The notes under the pieces were generated by a model. It did no database searches. It saw only the letters and a list, made by a program, of their open reading frames with translations, and was not told the origin of the DNA. Shown in pieces: positions 54,951 to 62,775 of a DNA stretch of 64,000 nucleotides. The number at the start of each line of letters is the position of its first letter. Within the stretch, counting starts at the first letter, position 1. The position numbers and the translations under genes were made by a program. This DNA comes from Burkholderia sp. WP9 (GTDB lineage Bacteria; Pseudomonadota; Gammaproteobacteria; Burkholderiales; Burkholderiaceae): contig NZ_FNTG01000002.1 in assembly GCF_900104795.1 (NCBI RefSeq), positions 2,914,001-2,978,000 on the forward strand, given 5' to 3'.

Positions 54951-56078
54951 GTGAAAAAGCGTGTGGCGGCCGTCGATGACGGGAAGATCGGGTTGGCAGG
55001 CGGGCCGGCAGCGGAAGTGAAAACCACGTCGAGAGCTGCGCGGAAGACGGGCGGGAGCGTGGGCAAGACGCGCCCGGGTGGACAGGCGGTGCGCATGATC
55101 GACGTTGCGAAGGCGGCGAACGTGTCCCTGATGACAGTGTCGCGCGCGCTCAACGAACCTGAACGGCTCTCCAAGGAGACCCGCAAGCTGGTGCTCGATA
55201 CGGTGCGCCGCGTGGGCTATGTTCCGAATCACATCGCGTCGAACCTCGCGTCGGCACGCTCCAACGTGGTCGGTCAGATCGTCCCGAGTATCCAGAACTC
55301 GTTGTATTCGCACAGTATCAAGGGCTGCGCCGACGTGCTGCGTGCCGCTGGCAAGCAGTTGTTGCTGGCCGACAGCGGCTACTCGCTCGAAGAAGAAGAG
55401 GCGCTGATCGATGCGTTCATCGCCCAGCGTGTGAGCGGCCTCGTGCTGCACGACACCGTGCATACGCCGCGCGCCATCCAGTTGATCCGCGCCGCCGGCA
55501 TTCCCATTGTTGAAACGGGCGACCTGGTGCGCACGCCGCTCGACATGGCGGTCAGCTACTCGAATTTCAACGCAGCCAAGGAAATGACGCTGTATCTGGC
55601 AGGACGCGGCTACAAGTCGATCGGTTTCGTCTGCCTCGCCACCAAAAACAACATGCGTGCCCGCGAGCGACTGAAGGGCTATCACGCGGCGCTCGCCGCG
55701 CTCGGTCGCGAGCGCAACCCCGCCCTGGTGCGCGAAGTGGAGGGCGGTTTGACCTCCGGCGCACATGCGATGGTGGACATGATGCAGCGCGCGCCGGAAG
55801 TAGACGCGATCTTCTTCGCTGGCGACGTGCTCGCCGTCGGCGCGCTTTTCGAAGCGCAGCGGCGTAACTGGAAAGTGCCGGAACGCATTGCGATTGCCGG
55901 CTTTGACGATCTCGACATCCTGCGCCACACGGTGCCGCGCCTGACGTGCCTGAACCTGCCGCGCCTCGAGATCGGCCGACGCAGCGCCGAAGCGCTGCTG
56001 CAAAGAATGCGCGACGAGCCGGTCGTGCCGGCGCGACTCGACCTCGGGTTCGAAATCATCCAGCGCGAAAGCACCTGA
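54951..56078 (+). CDS. LacI-family transcriptional regulator of the catabolic cluster
   Basis: 375 residues, GTG start after GGATGGGCGA. Unusually, 47 basic residues (KKRVAAVDDGKIG and on) precede the HTH (MIDVAKAANVSLMTVSRAL, residues about 49-70). The effector domain, a periplasmic-binding fold, follows: VVGQIVPSIQNSLYSHSI, then AGFDDLDILRHTVPRLT near the end. The closest type is the GntR/gluconate-like LacI group. It is divergent from the lactonase gene and next to the SDR. Operator-like sites occur at three promoters around it, so it is the probable regulator of all of them. Confidence 0.88.
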   Translation: MKKRVAAVDDGKIGLAGGPAAEVKTTSRAARKTGGSVGKTRPGGQAVRMIDVAKAANVSLMTVSRALNEPERLSKETRKLVLDTVRRVGYVPNHIASNLASARSNVVGQIVPSIQNSLYSHSIKGCADVLRAAGKQLLLADSGYSLEEEEALIDAFIAQRVSGLVLHDTVHTPRAIQLIRAAGIPIVETGDLVRTPLDMAVSYSNFNAAKEMTLYLAGRGYKSIGFVCLATKNNMRARERLKGYHAALAALGRERNPALVREVEGGLTSGAHAMVDMMQRAPEVDAIFFAGDVLAVGALFEAQRRNWKVPERIAIAGFDDLDILRHTVPRLTCLNLPRLEIGRRSAEALLQRMRDEPVVPARLDLGFEIIQREST

Positions 56079-56262
56079 GGCTGCGGTTTCATTGCTGTTG
56101 AACCTGCGGGGCGCACAATGCGCCCCTTCTTTTTGTGCCTTTCGAACGGCTTGCCGCGTGGCTCGACGCTGGCTGCGCAGCGGCGCTGTGGCCGTTCGGT
56201 CGTGCACTTCTTGCCTGTTCCCGGGCAATTCCCGATATTGCGGCGCCCGTTCTTTTCGGTTA

Positions 56263-56276
56263 AGTTAGCGCTATCA
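56263..56276. promoter_or_regulatory. LacI-type operator, copy 2 (SDR promoter)
   Basis: AGTTAGCGCTATCA, two mismatches from TGATAGCGCTATCA, 73 bp before the SDR start codon. TATCAT (56272-56277) could serve as a -10 and would be covered by the repressor. It contains the shared 11-mer ATGATAGCGCT on the - strand. Confidence 0.7.
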
Positions 56277-56348
56277 TTCAAAGCGGCGAACGTTGGTGTT
56301 TCGCCACGGCCTGGCAACGGGCATGCTTTCGACAGGGAAAATCGCGGA

Positions 56349-57128
56349 ATGAAGGGGAGAATTGCACTCGTCACCGGCTCGTCGCACGGGCTGGGTTTGT
56401 CGATGGCCGATGCGCTTGCAGCCGCCGGCTGCCGGGTCGTGCTGCATGGTGTCGAAACGGCCGAGCAGGTCGAACCGGCGCGTGCGGCCTTCGAGCACAA
56501 GCATGGTTATCGCGCGGACTATCTGCAGGTGGACCTCGGCGATGCACGCGCGGTCGAGCGGATGATGTTCGAAACGATCGAACGGGTCGGTGCGATCGAC
56601 GTGCTGATCAACAATGCCGTGGTGCGCCATTTCGCGCCGATCGAAGCGTTTCCCGTAGACAGATGGGACCAGGCGCTGTCAGTCAACCTGAGCGCGGCAT
56701 TCCATGCGATCCGTCTGGCGCTGCCGGGCATGCGTGAACGCGGCTGGGGCCGCATTTTCAACATGACTTCGGTGTATGGCATGCGCGGCACGGTGAATCG
56801 CGTCGATTACGTGACGACCAAGTCCGCGCTCCTCGGTCTGACGCGCGCGGTGGCCGCCGAAACGATGGGGCAGGGCGTCACTTGCAATGCGGTCTGTCCG
56901 GGCGCCGTGCATACGCCCACTAGCGAGAACCGCATCCAGGCGCTGATGGAAGTCGAGGGGCTGGACCGCGCAATGGCAATCGAGCGTTTTCTGGCAGGCA
57001 AACAGCCGACCGGCCATTTTGTCCAGGCGTCGCATGTCGCGGATCTGGTGGTGTTCCTGTGCAGCGACGCGGCGGCGGAGATGACGGGCGCGATGCTGCC
57101 CGTCGACGGTGGTTGGCTGGCGACGTAA
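56349..57128 (+). CDS. Short-chain dehydrogenase/reductase
   Basis: 259 residues, classical SDR. NAD(P) binding is ALVTGSSHGLGLSMADAL, with NNAV in place of NNAG. The catalytic Ser and Tyr-x3-Lys are in NMTSVYGMRG and YVTTKSALLGL. The overall pattern (LHGVE, HVADLVVFLCSDAAAEMTG) is like 3-hydroxybutyrate-dehydrogenase-type SDRs. The substrate is unknown, probably a sugar, hydroxyacid or lactone precursor. It stands between the LacI gene (270 bp) and the MFS operon (462 bp), with its own operator-like site. Confidence 0.88.
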   Translation: MKGRIALVTGSSHGLGLSMADALAAAGCRVVLHGVETAEQVEPARAAFEHKHGYRADYLQVDLGDARAVERMMFETIERVGAIDVLINNAVVRHFAPIEAFPVDRWDQALSVNLSAAFHAIRLALPGMRERGWGRIFNMTSVYGMRGTVNRVDYVTTKSALLGLTRAVAAETMGQGVTCNAVCPGAVHTPTSENRIQALMEVEGLDRAMAIERFLAGKQPTGHFVQASHVADLVVFLCSDAAAEMTGAMLPVDGGWLAT

Positions 57129-57251
57129 CTTCCAGGTGACGGTCAGGGTCGAGCCTCGTCCGGGCAGGGTCTGAACCCGCTACCTGTAGCGGCGCGCTTC
57201 AATCCTGCGAGGTGTCTGATCGAGGCGCGGAGAAGGTGAGGCGCTCCGTTT

Positions 57252-57289
57252 TTGTCGCGTCACACGCTGTTCGTATGATAGCGCTATCC
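57252..57289 (+). promoter_or_regulatory. Promoter overlapping LacI-type operator, copy 3
   Basis: TTGTCG (57252-57257) and TATGAT (57274-57279) are spaced by 16 bp. The operator TGATAGCGCTATCC (57276-57289), one mismatch from TGATAGCGCTATCA, overlaps the -10 box, so repressor binding would block RNA polymerase. Confidence 0.7.
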
Positions 57290-57465
57290 TATATTGCTTG
57301 ATAACGGACCACGCCAACTCGCCGCGACGACTTGAAAATGGCGCTCGCAGCGTGTGGCACCGTAGCTGGTGCCTCTCAAATGCGCGCAGAATTGCCTATG
57401 CGTGGACACGCCTGAACGTCATGCACTGCAACACAAAAAGAAGCCTCGGAACACACAATCTCGTC

Positions 57466-57493
57466 TTGACCGATTGTATGACAGGAATATAAT
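57466..57493 (+). promoter_or_regulatory. Sigma-70 promoter upstream of the MFS operon
   Basis: TTGACC (57466-57471) and a consensus TATAAT (57488-57493) with a 16-bp spacer, 97 bp before the MFS start codon. It is the best promoter by eye in the window. It is about 175 bp downstream of operator 3, so it may escape that control unless looping occurs. Confidence 0.7.
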
Positions 57494-57590
57494 CCACTCT
57501 CATGTTACCGCTCACATTCGGTGGTGGAGTGGTGGTAAAGGCAGCAGAACCAGAACAACCAGAACAAAGCCATTGACGGAGACTGCATCC

Positions 57591-59003
57591 ATGCAGAACG
57601 AAGCAACGATTGGATACCGGCTGGACAGCCTGCCGCTGTCCGGTTATCACTGGCGGTTGCTCGGGCTGATTGCCGCGGGCATGTACTTCGATTCGTTCGA
57701 TATCTACATCGCCGGCACGGTGCTTGCCGCGATGATCCATAGTGGCGAATCCACGCTGAAACTCAATGCGATATTCGTGTCCGTCACGTTCGTCGGCATG
57801 ATGTCGGGCGCCTGGCTCTCCGGCCTGCTCGGCGACCGGTTCGGGCGGCGCTTCTGCTACCAGTTCAACCTCGGTATTTACGGCTTCGCGTCGATCGCCG
57901 CGGCCCTCGCGCCGTCCATGTACTGGCTGATCTTCTTCCGTCTCGTGATGGGAGTCGGTATGGGCGCGGAAATCGTGGTCGGCTACGGCACGTTGAGCGA
58001 GTTCATTCCGGCCGCGTGGCGGGGCCGCTTCGGCACGATCCTCAATCTGATCATCAACACTTCGTTGTTCCTGTCGACCTTTCTCGGCTGGCTGATCGTG
58101 CCGCACTACGGCTGGCGCTGGATGTTCGCGATCGCGGGCTGCGGCGCGCTCTTCGTGTGGTTCCTGCGCAAGTCGATGCCGGAGTCGCCGCGCTGGCTCG
58201 CTTCGCGCAATCGCGCCGAAGAAGCGGATCAGGTCGTATCGACTATCGAAAAAGCGTGCGGGGTCGATTCCGCCACGGCGATCGCGGCAGCCGCCCAGCA
58301 ACCGCGCCGCGCCGCGCCGGGTAACGGGCGTCTGGCCGATCTGTTCTCGCGGCGCCTCCTCACGCGCACCGTTACCGGCATCACCGTGCTGGTCGCGCTC
58401 TTCATCGTCAATTACGCGTTCGTCAGCTGGATTCCGACCTTCCTCGTCAAGCAGGGCCACAGCGTGTCGAATTCGCTCGGCCTGACGAGCGTGATGTTCG
58501 CCGGTGGTCCGGTCGGCTCGCTGATCGCCTTTGCGCTCGCCGAACGCGTCGGCCGCAAATGGGGCATTGTGTTGTTTTCGCTGATATGCGCGGCCTTCGG
58601 CGCGGCCTATCCGTTCGCGCAATCGGAAGTGGCGATCACCGCGCTTGGTTTTGCGATCACCTGCTGTATCTACGTGCTGTCGTCGTTCAGCGTCGCGACC
58701 TACGTGCCGGAACTGTTCCCGACCGAATTGCGGCTGCGCGGTTCGGGCGTGTCGAACACAGCAGGGCGCGCGGTCAGCATCACCGTGCCCTACGTCGTGG
58801 CTTGGGCTTTCACGGGTTTCGGCATTGCCGGTGTCCTGACGCTGATCGTCGGCACGCTGCTCGTGCAGGCGTTGATCGTCGGCGTGCTTGGTGCGGAGAC
58901 CCGGAAGCGTTCGCTCGAATCGATCGCCGCCGAAGTCAGCGACACGATCGACGCGTCCGGCCAGACAGTCAGCACTCGCGCGGCTTCGGCCACGGAACCG
59001 TAA
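57591..59003 (+). CDS. MFS transporter (sugar/organic-acid importer type)
   Basis: 470 residues, twelve predicted membrane segments. It has the sugar-porter and aromatic-acid-porter pattern: GMYFDSFDIYIAGTVLAAM, GLLGDRFGRRFCYQF between TM2 and TM3, ESPRWLASRNRAEEA before the central loop and VPELFPTELRLRGSG in the second half. The substrate is probably a carboxylate or sugar acid. GACGGAG lies before the ATG. It is the first gene of a rightward operon with MmgE/PrpD, two beta-hydroxyacid dehydrogenases, NIPSNAP and ALDH. Confidence 0.87.
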   Translation: MQNEATIGYRLDSLPLSGYHWRLLGLIAAGMYFDSFDIYIAGTVLAAMIHSGESTLKLNAIFVSVTFVGMMSGAWLSGLLGDRFGRRFCYQFNLGIYGFASIAAALAPSMYWLIFFRLVMGVGMGAEIVVGYGTLSEFIPAAWRGRFGTILNLIINTSLFLSTFLGWLIVPHYGWRWMFAIAGCGALFVWFLRKSMPESPRWLASRNRAEEADQVVSTIEKACGVDSATAIAAAAQQPRRAAPGNGRLADLFSRRLLTRTVTGITVLVALFIVNYAFVSWIPTFLVKQGHSVSNSLGLTSVMFAGGPVGSLIAFALAERVGRKWGIVLFSLICAAFGAAYPFAQSEVAITALGFAITCCIYVLSSFSVATYVPELFPTELRLRGSGVSNTAGRAVSITVPYVVAWAFTGFGIAGVLTLIVGTLLVQALIVGVLGAETRKRSLESIAAEVSDTIDASGQTVSTRAASATEP

Positions 59004-59082
59004 GCGCGAATTGCGAGCGGCGCATCCGCACAAGGTAACGCAGCGAATCAAGAGAAACATCCGGTAGAGGACACACCCGCAC

Positions 59083-60498
59083 ATGGCAGCGCAGTCAGAC
59101 AGCAGTTCAAGCCAGACCATCACGAACAGCGACGCCGATCGCGTGACGCAGCGCGTCGCGCAATGGGTGGCGGACACGACGTGGCAAGACGTGCCGCCCG
59201 CCGTGCGCCACGAAGCGAAGCGCTCGCTCGTCAACTATGTGGCCGTCGCGCTGGCGGGCTGCTCCGACCCGACACTCGAAAAGGCGGTACGCACGTATCA
59301 GCGTTTTAGCGCCGGGCAGGGTTCGAGCGTGATCGGCCGCGGGGAGCGCTTCGACATGCTGAACGCCGCGGCGCTCAATGCCATGAGCGCGAACGTATTC
59401 GATTTCGACGACACGCACATCCCGACGATCATCCATCCAACCGCACCGGTCGCCGCCGCGCTATTCGCGTTCGCCGAGTCGCTCGCGGAGATCGTTCCCG
59501 ACGCCCGTCCGCTGACTGGCGAAGCGCTGCTGCTCGCGTTCGTCGTCGGCGTGGAAGTGGAATGCCGGATCGGCAATGCGGTTTCACCCGAGCACTATCG
59601 GCGCGGCTGGCATATCACGTCGACCTGCGGCGTGTTCGGCTCGGCGGCGGCGATTGCCAAAGCACAAGGCCTGAGTGTGCAACAGATCGGCTGGGCACTC
59701 GGCAACGCGTCGGCGCAGGCGGGCGGTCTCGTCGAGACGCTCGGCACGATGTCGAAGAGCATCAGTGTCGGCAATGCGGCGCGCAACGGCCTGCTGTCCG
59801 CGCTGCTCGCCGCCGACGACTTCTCCGGTCCCGACGCTCCGCTCGAAGGCACGCGCGGTTTCCTGCGCGTGAGCGCAACGAAGCCGGATGTCGAGGCGTT
59901 GACGCGTGAGCTCGGCCACGAATGGGCACTGCTGTCGAACACCTATAAACCGTACCCGTGCGGCGTGGTGCTGAACCCTGTGATCGATGCGTGTCTCGAT
60001 CTGCGCCGCGATGCGCGCTGGAGCGTGGACGACGTCGAGCGTGTCGAGCTGACCGGACATCCGTTGCTGCGCGAGCGCACCGACAGGCCGAACGTGCGCA
60101 CCGGGCGGGAATCACAGGTCAGTGCCCAGCATGCGGTAGCGGTCGCGCTGGCCACGGGCAAAGCGAGCCTCACGGAGTTCGACGACAGCGCGGTGGCCAA
60201 CCCGTCGCTGCGTGCGTTCGGCGCGCGTCTGCGCTTTATCGACGATGCATCGTGGCCGGTGGAATCCGCCCAGGTGGCCGTCGTGCTGCGCTCGGGCGAA
60301 ACGGTGTCACGGCGTATTCACGCGGCGCGTGGCAGTCTCGCGGCACCGCTCGCCGATGTCGAACTCGCGGCGAAACTGCGCGATCTGAGCGCCCACGGCG
60401 GCTCGGGCGTGGCGCCGCAACCGCTGATCGACGCGCTGTGGCGTTTCGACCGCGAACCGGATGCCGCGTCGCTAATGCGACTCGCGCGCGCGGCCTGA
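59083..60498 (+). CDS. MmgE/PrpD family protein
   Basis: 471 residues. The family includes 2-methylcitrate dehydratase (PrpD), itaconate (cis-aconitate) decarboxylase and uncharacterised catabolic enzymes. It has the usual all-helical first part (VNYVAVALAGCSDPTLEKA, NVFDFDDTHIPTIIHPTAPV) and the later KPYPCGVVLNPVIDAC. The DFDDTH motif carries the active-site Asp/His. There is no prpB or prpC nearby, so propionate metabolism is unlikely. It probably dehydrates or decarboxylates a hydroxyacid. It lies 79 bp after the MFS gene. Confidence 0.88.
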   Translation: MAAQSDSSSSQTITNSDADRVTQRVAQWVADTTWQDVPPAVRHEAKRSLVNYVAVALAGCSDPTLEKAVRTYQRFSAGQGSSVIGRGERFDMLNAAALNAMSANVFDFDDTHIPTIIHPTAPVAAALFAFAESLAEIVPDARPLTGEALLLAFVVGVEVECRIGNAVSPEHYRRGWHITSTCGVFGSAAAIAKAQGLSVQQIGWALGNASAQAGGLVETLGTMSKSISVGNAARNGLLSALLAADDFSGPDAPLEGTRGFLRVSATKPDVEALTRELGHEWALLSNTYKPYPCGVVLNPVIDACLDLRRDARWSVDDVERVELTGHPLLRERTDRPNVRTGRESQVSAQHAVAVALATGKASLTEFDDSAVANPSLRAFGARLRFIDDASWPVESAQVAVVLRSGETVSRRIHAARGSLAAPLADVELAAKLRDLSAHGGSGVAPQPLIDALWRFDREPDAASLMRLARAA

Positions 60499-60539
60499 AT
60501 GGCGCAACGAAAACAGCTTTCCAACAGATGAGGACAGTC

Positions 60540-61451
60540 ATGTCGAGCAGTGATGAAGGCAACAACACGATCGGGTTTGTCGGTGTAGGCGTGATGGGGC
60601 GGCCGATGGCGCGCCGTCTCATCGAGGCGGGTCATACGCTCGTCGTGTTCGATCGCGACGAGCAGGCGGTCGCGGAATTGACGGCGCTCGGCGCGCGCGC
60701 GGCGAAATCCGTGAAAGAGCTGGCCGACACCGCGCGCATCGTATTTACGAGTCTGCCTACGCCGGCAATCTTCAGGCAGGTCGCGCTCGGCGAAGGCGGA
60801 CTGATCGAGGGCGGCGCGCTGAAGATTCTCGTCGATCTGTCCACGGTCGGATCGCGCATGGAAAAGGAAGTGGCCGACGGTCTGCTCGCGAAGGGTATCG
60901 ACACCGTCGATGCACCGGTGAGCGGCGGCGCCGCCGGAGCGAAGAAGGGCACGCTCGCGATCATGATGGCCGGCAAACCGGCCGCGCTCGACCAGGTGCG
61001 CGGCCTTTTCGAGGTGCTCGGCAAGGTGTTCGTGGTCGGCGATCAGCCGGGCCAGGGGCAGTTGCTCAAGCTGCTGAACAACATGCTGTCGTCCACGGCA
61101 TTTGCGATTACGTCGGAAGCGTTTGTCGCCGGCGTGCGTGGCGGCCTCGATCCGGAAGTGATGATGTCGGTGATCAATTCGGGCAGCGGCAAGAACGGCG
61201 CGACGATGGACAAATTCCCGAAGCATGTGCTGCCGGGCAGCTTCGATTTCGGCTTTCCGGTTGGCAGCGTGTGCAAGGACATCGGCCTCGCGGTCGACGA
61301 ATGTCAGGCGCTCGGCGTGCCGATGTGGGTCGGCAGCGTCGCGCGTCAGGTGTGGAATTACGCGGCGATGCAGGACGGCTCGAAACGCGACATGACCGAA
61401 CTCGTCAAGTACGTCGAACGCTGGTCGTCGGGTGAAGGACTGAAAGACTGA
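60540..61451 (+). CDS. Beta-hydroxyacid dehydrogenase (HIBADH family), first copy
   Basis: 303 residues, NAD(P)-dependent oxidation of a 3-hydroxyacid. Cofactor fold: IGFVGVGVMGRPMARRLIEA. The catalytic block is DAPVSGGAAGAKKGTLA, and the proton-relay Lys is in GQLLKLLNNMLSS. The ATG at 60540 has AGGA five bases before it; an ATG at 60528 in frame is poorer. It is related to the second copy at 61850 but not close (different lengths and C-termini). The substrate is unknown. Confidence 0.88.
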   Translation: MSSSDEGNNTIGFVGVGVMGRPMARRLIEAGHTLVVFDRDEQAVAELTALGARAAKSVKELADTARIVFTSLPTPAIFRQVALGEGGLIEGGALKILVDLSTVGSRMEKEVADGLLAKGIDTVDAPVSGGAAGAKKGTLAIMMAGKPAALDQVRGLFEVLGKVFVVGDQPGQGQLLKLLNNMLSSTAFAITSEAFVAGVRGGLDPEVMMSVINSGSGKNGATMDKFPKHVLPGSFDFGFPVGSVCKDIGLAVDECQALGVPMWVGSVARQVWNYAAMQDGSKRDMTELVKYVERWSSGEGLKD

Positions 61452-61510
61452 ATTCGCCGCGAGCGAAACTCATTGGCTGCGGCCATCTGATTATCTCGAA
61501 GGAGAGGTAC

Positions 61511-61837
61511 ATGATCGTTGAAATGCGTATTTACCATTGTGCGCCGACGCGCCTGCCGGCACTGCTCGAACGCTTCACGTCGACCACGCTCGGCTTTTTC
61601 GAAAAGTACGGCATCGAACAGATTGGTTTCTGGACCACGCTGATCGGTCCGAGCAATCACGCGCTGACCTATATGGTGAAGTGGGAAAGCCTCGCGGAGC
61701 GCGAGCAGAAATGGAACGCGTTCCAGGCCGATCCCGACTGGATCGCCAAACGGGCGGCGACAGAAGCTGACAAGCCGATCGTCGAGCGCATCGAGAACCA
61801 CTTCCTCACGCCGACCGCCTTCTCGGCGCTGCGCTAG
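61511..61837 (+). CDS. NIPSNAP family protein
   Basis: 108 residues, ferredoxin-like alpha/beta fold. It begins MIVEMRIYHCAPTRLPALLE, with the conserved EMRxYxxxP pattern, and shows TYMVKWESLAEREQKWNAFQ, the NIPSNAP signature. Bacterial members are frequent in catabolic operons with unknown roles. GAAGGAGAGGTAC gives a strong ribosome site. It lies between the two dehydrogenases, 59 bp after the first and 12 bp before the second. Confidence 0.87.
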   Translation: MIVEMRIYHCAPTRLPALLERFTSTTLGFFEKYGIEQIGFWTTLIGPSNHALTYMVKWESLAEREQKWNAFQADPDWIAKRAATEADKPIVERIENHFLTPTAFSALR

Positions 61838-61849
61838 GAGAGCTTTCTC

Positions 61850-62740
61850 ATGACACAAGCCAAACGGGTCGGTTTCATCGGCCTCGGCATGATGGGCGCA
61901 CCGATGGTGCAATGCCTTCGCAACGCGGGCTTCGAACTGTTCATCGACGACGCAGACGCGGCGCGCGCCGATGCGCTGGCAGAACAGACCGGCGCGCACC
62001 GTCTGAGCGCGGATAACGCGGGTGCGCTCGACGTCCTGATCACCATGCTGCCCAACTCGGCGATCGTCGAGGCCGTGGTGCTCGGCGACGGGGACAACAC
62101 GGGCTGGGCCGCGCGGCTCGCGAAAGGCGCGGTAGTGATCGATATGAGTTCGTCGGAGCCGGAGCGTTCGCGCGAACTCGGCAAGACGCTCGAAGCGCAG
62201 GGCCTCGCGTATCTGGATGCGCCCGTGTCGGGCGGCGTCAAACGCGCGAAGGAAGGCACGCTGGCGATTCTGGCCGGTGGCCATGCGGACGTGCTCGCGT
62301 GCTGCAAGCCGCTGCTCGCCGCGATGGGCGCGAACGTGCTGCATATCGGCGCGGCGGGTGCCGGGCATGCGGCCAAGGCGCTCAACAACTATGTGTCGGC
62401 GGCGAGTGTCGCGGCGACAGTCGAGGCGCTGCAAATCGCCGGCCGCTTTGGTATCGAGCCGGCGGTGATGACGGATGTGCTCAATGCGTCGACGGGCCGC
62501 AGCAATACGTCGGAGAACAAGGCCAGGCAGTTCATGCTGAGCGGCACGTTCGCTTCCGGCTTCGCGTTGCAGTTGATGAACAAGGATTTGAAGATTGCCC
62601 GCGCGCTTGCACAGGCGGTGGGGCATCCCATGACGTTCGGTGCGACCTGCGTCGACGTGTGGGACGAAGCGGCACAGCGCTCCACGCCCGCCACCGACCA
62701 CACCGAGCTATACCGGCTCCTGCCCGGCGCCGCGTCCTGA
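61850..62740 (+). CDS. Beta-hydroxyacid dehydrogenase (HIBADH family), second copy
   Basis: 296 residues. Cofactor fold: VGFIGLGMMGAPMVQCLRNA. Catalytic block: DAPVSGGVKRAKEGTLAI. The Lys is in GHAAKALNNYVSAA. It is the canonical size for 3-hydroxyisobutyrate or L-threonate/4-hydroxy-type dehydrogenases. With its paralogue it suggests two sequential or stereo-specific oxidations in one pathway. It lies 12 bp after NIPSNAP and 35 bp before the aldehyde dehydrogenase. Confidence 0.88.
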   Translation: MTQAKRVGFIGLGMMGAPMVQCLRNAGFELFIDDADAARADALAEQTGAHRLSADNAGALDVLITMLPNSAIVEAVVLGDGDNTGWAARLAKGAVVIDMSSSEPERSRELGKTLEAQGLAYLDAPVSGGVKRAKEGTLAILAGGHADVLACCKPLLAAMGANVLHIGAAGAGHAAKALNNYVSAASVAATVEALQIAGRFGIEPAVMTDVLNASTGRSNTSENKARQFMLSGTFASGFALQLMNKDLKIARALAQAVGHPMTFGATCVDVWDEAAQRSTPATDHTELYRLLPGAAS

Positions 62741-62775
62741 ACCTGTTTTCTGATCCATTGATTCCGGAGCCTGTC

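Larger units (their letters stand above)
57129..57590. other. Regulatory region upstream of the MFS operon
   Basis: 462 bp without a credible gene. It contains two promoter-like elements: one overlapping the third operator (TTGTCG-16-TATGAT, 57252-57279) and one nearer the gene (57466-57493). A frame that starts at 57369 and joins the MFS gene is an upstream extension without a ribosome site. Confidence 0.6.

Noticed and set aside
54768..56228. Upstream extension of the lactonase frame
   Set aside because: It runs antisense through the LacI gene. The family start MTTAPENYKIYAIKYA lies at 54767, and the extension is not protein-like.
57396..59234. 612-codon open frame on the - strand over the MFS gene
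   Set aside because: Opposite a clear twelve-segment transporter; the composition is that of an antisense shadow.
59083..60498. MmgE/PrpD as a methylcitrate (propionate) gene
   Set aside because: No prpB, prpC or PrpR neighbour, and the surrounding dehydrogenases do not fit that cycle. I kept the family name only.
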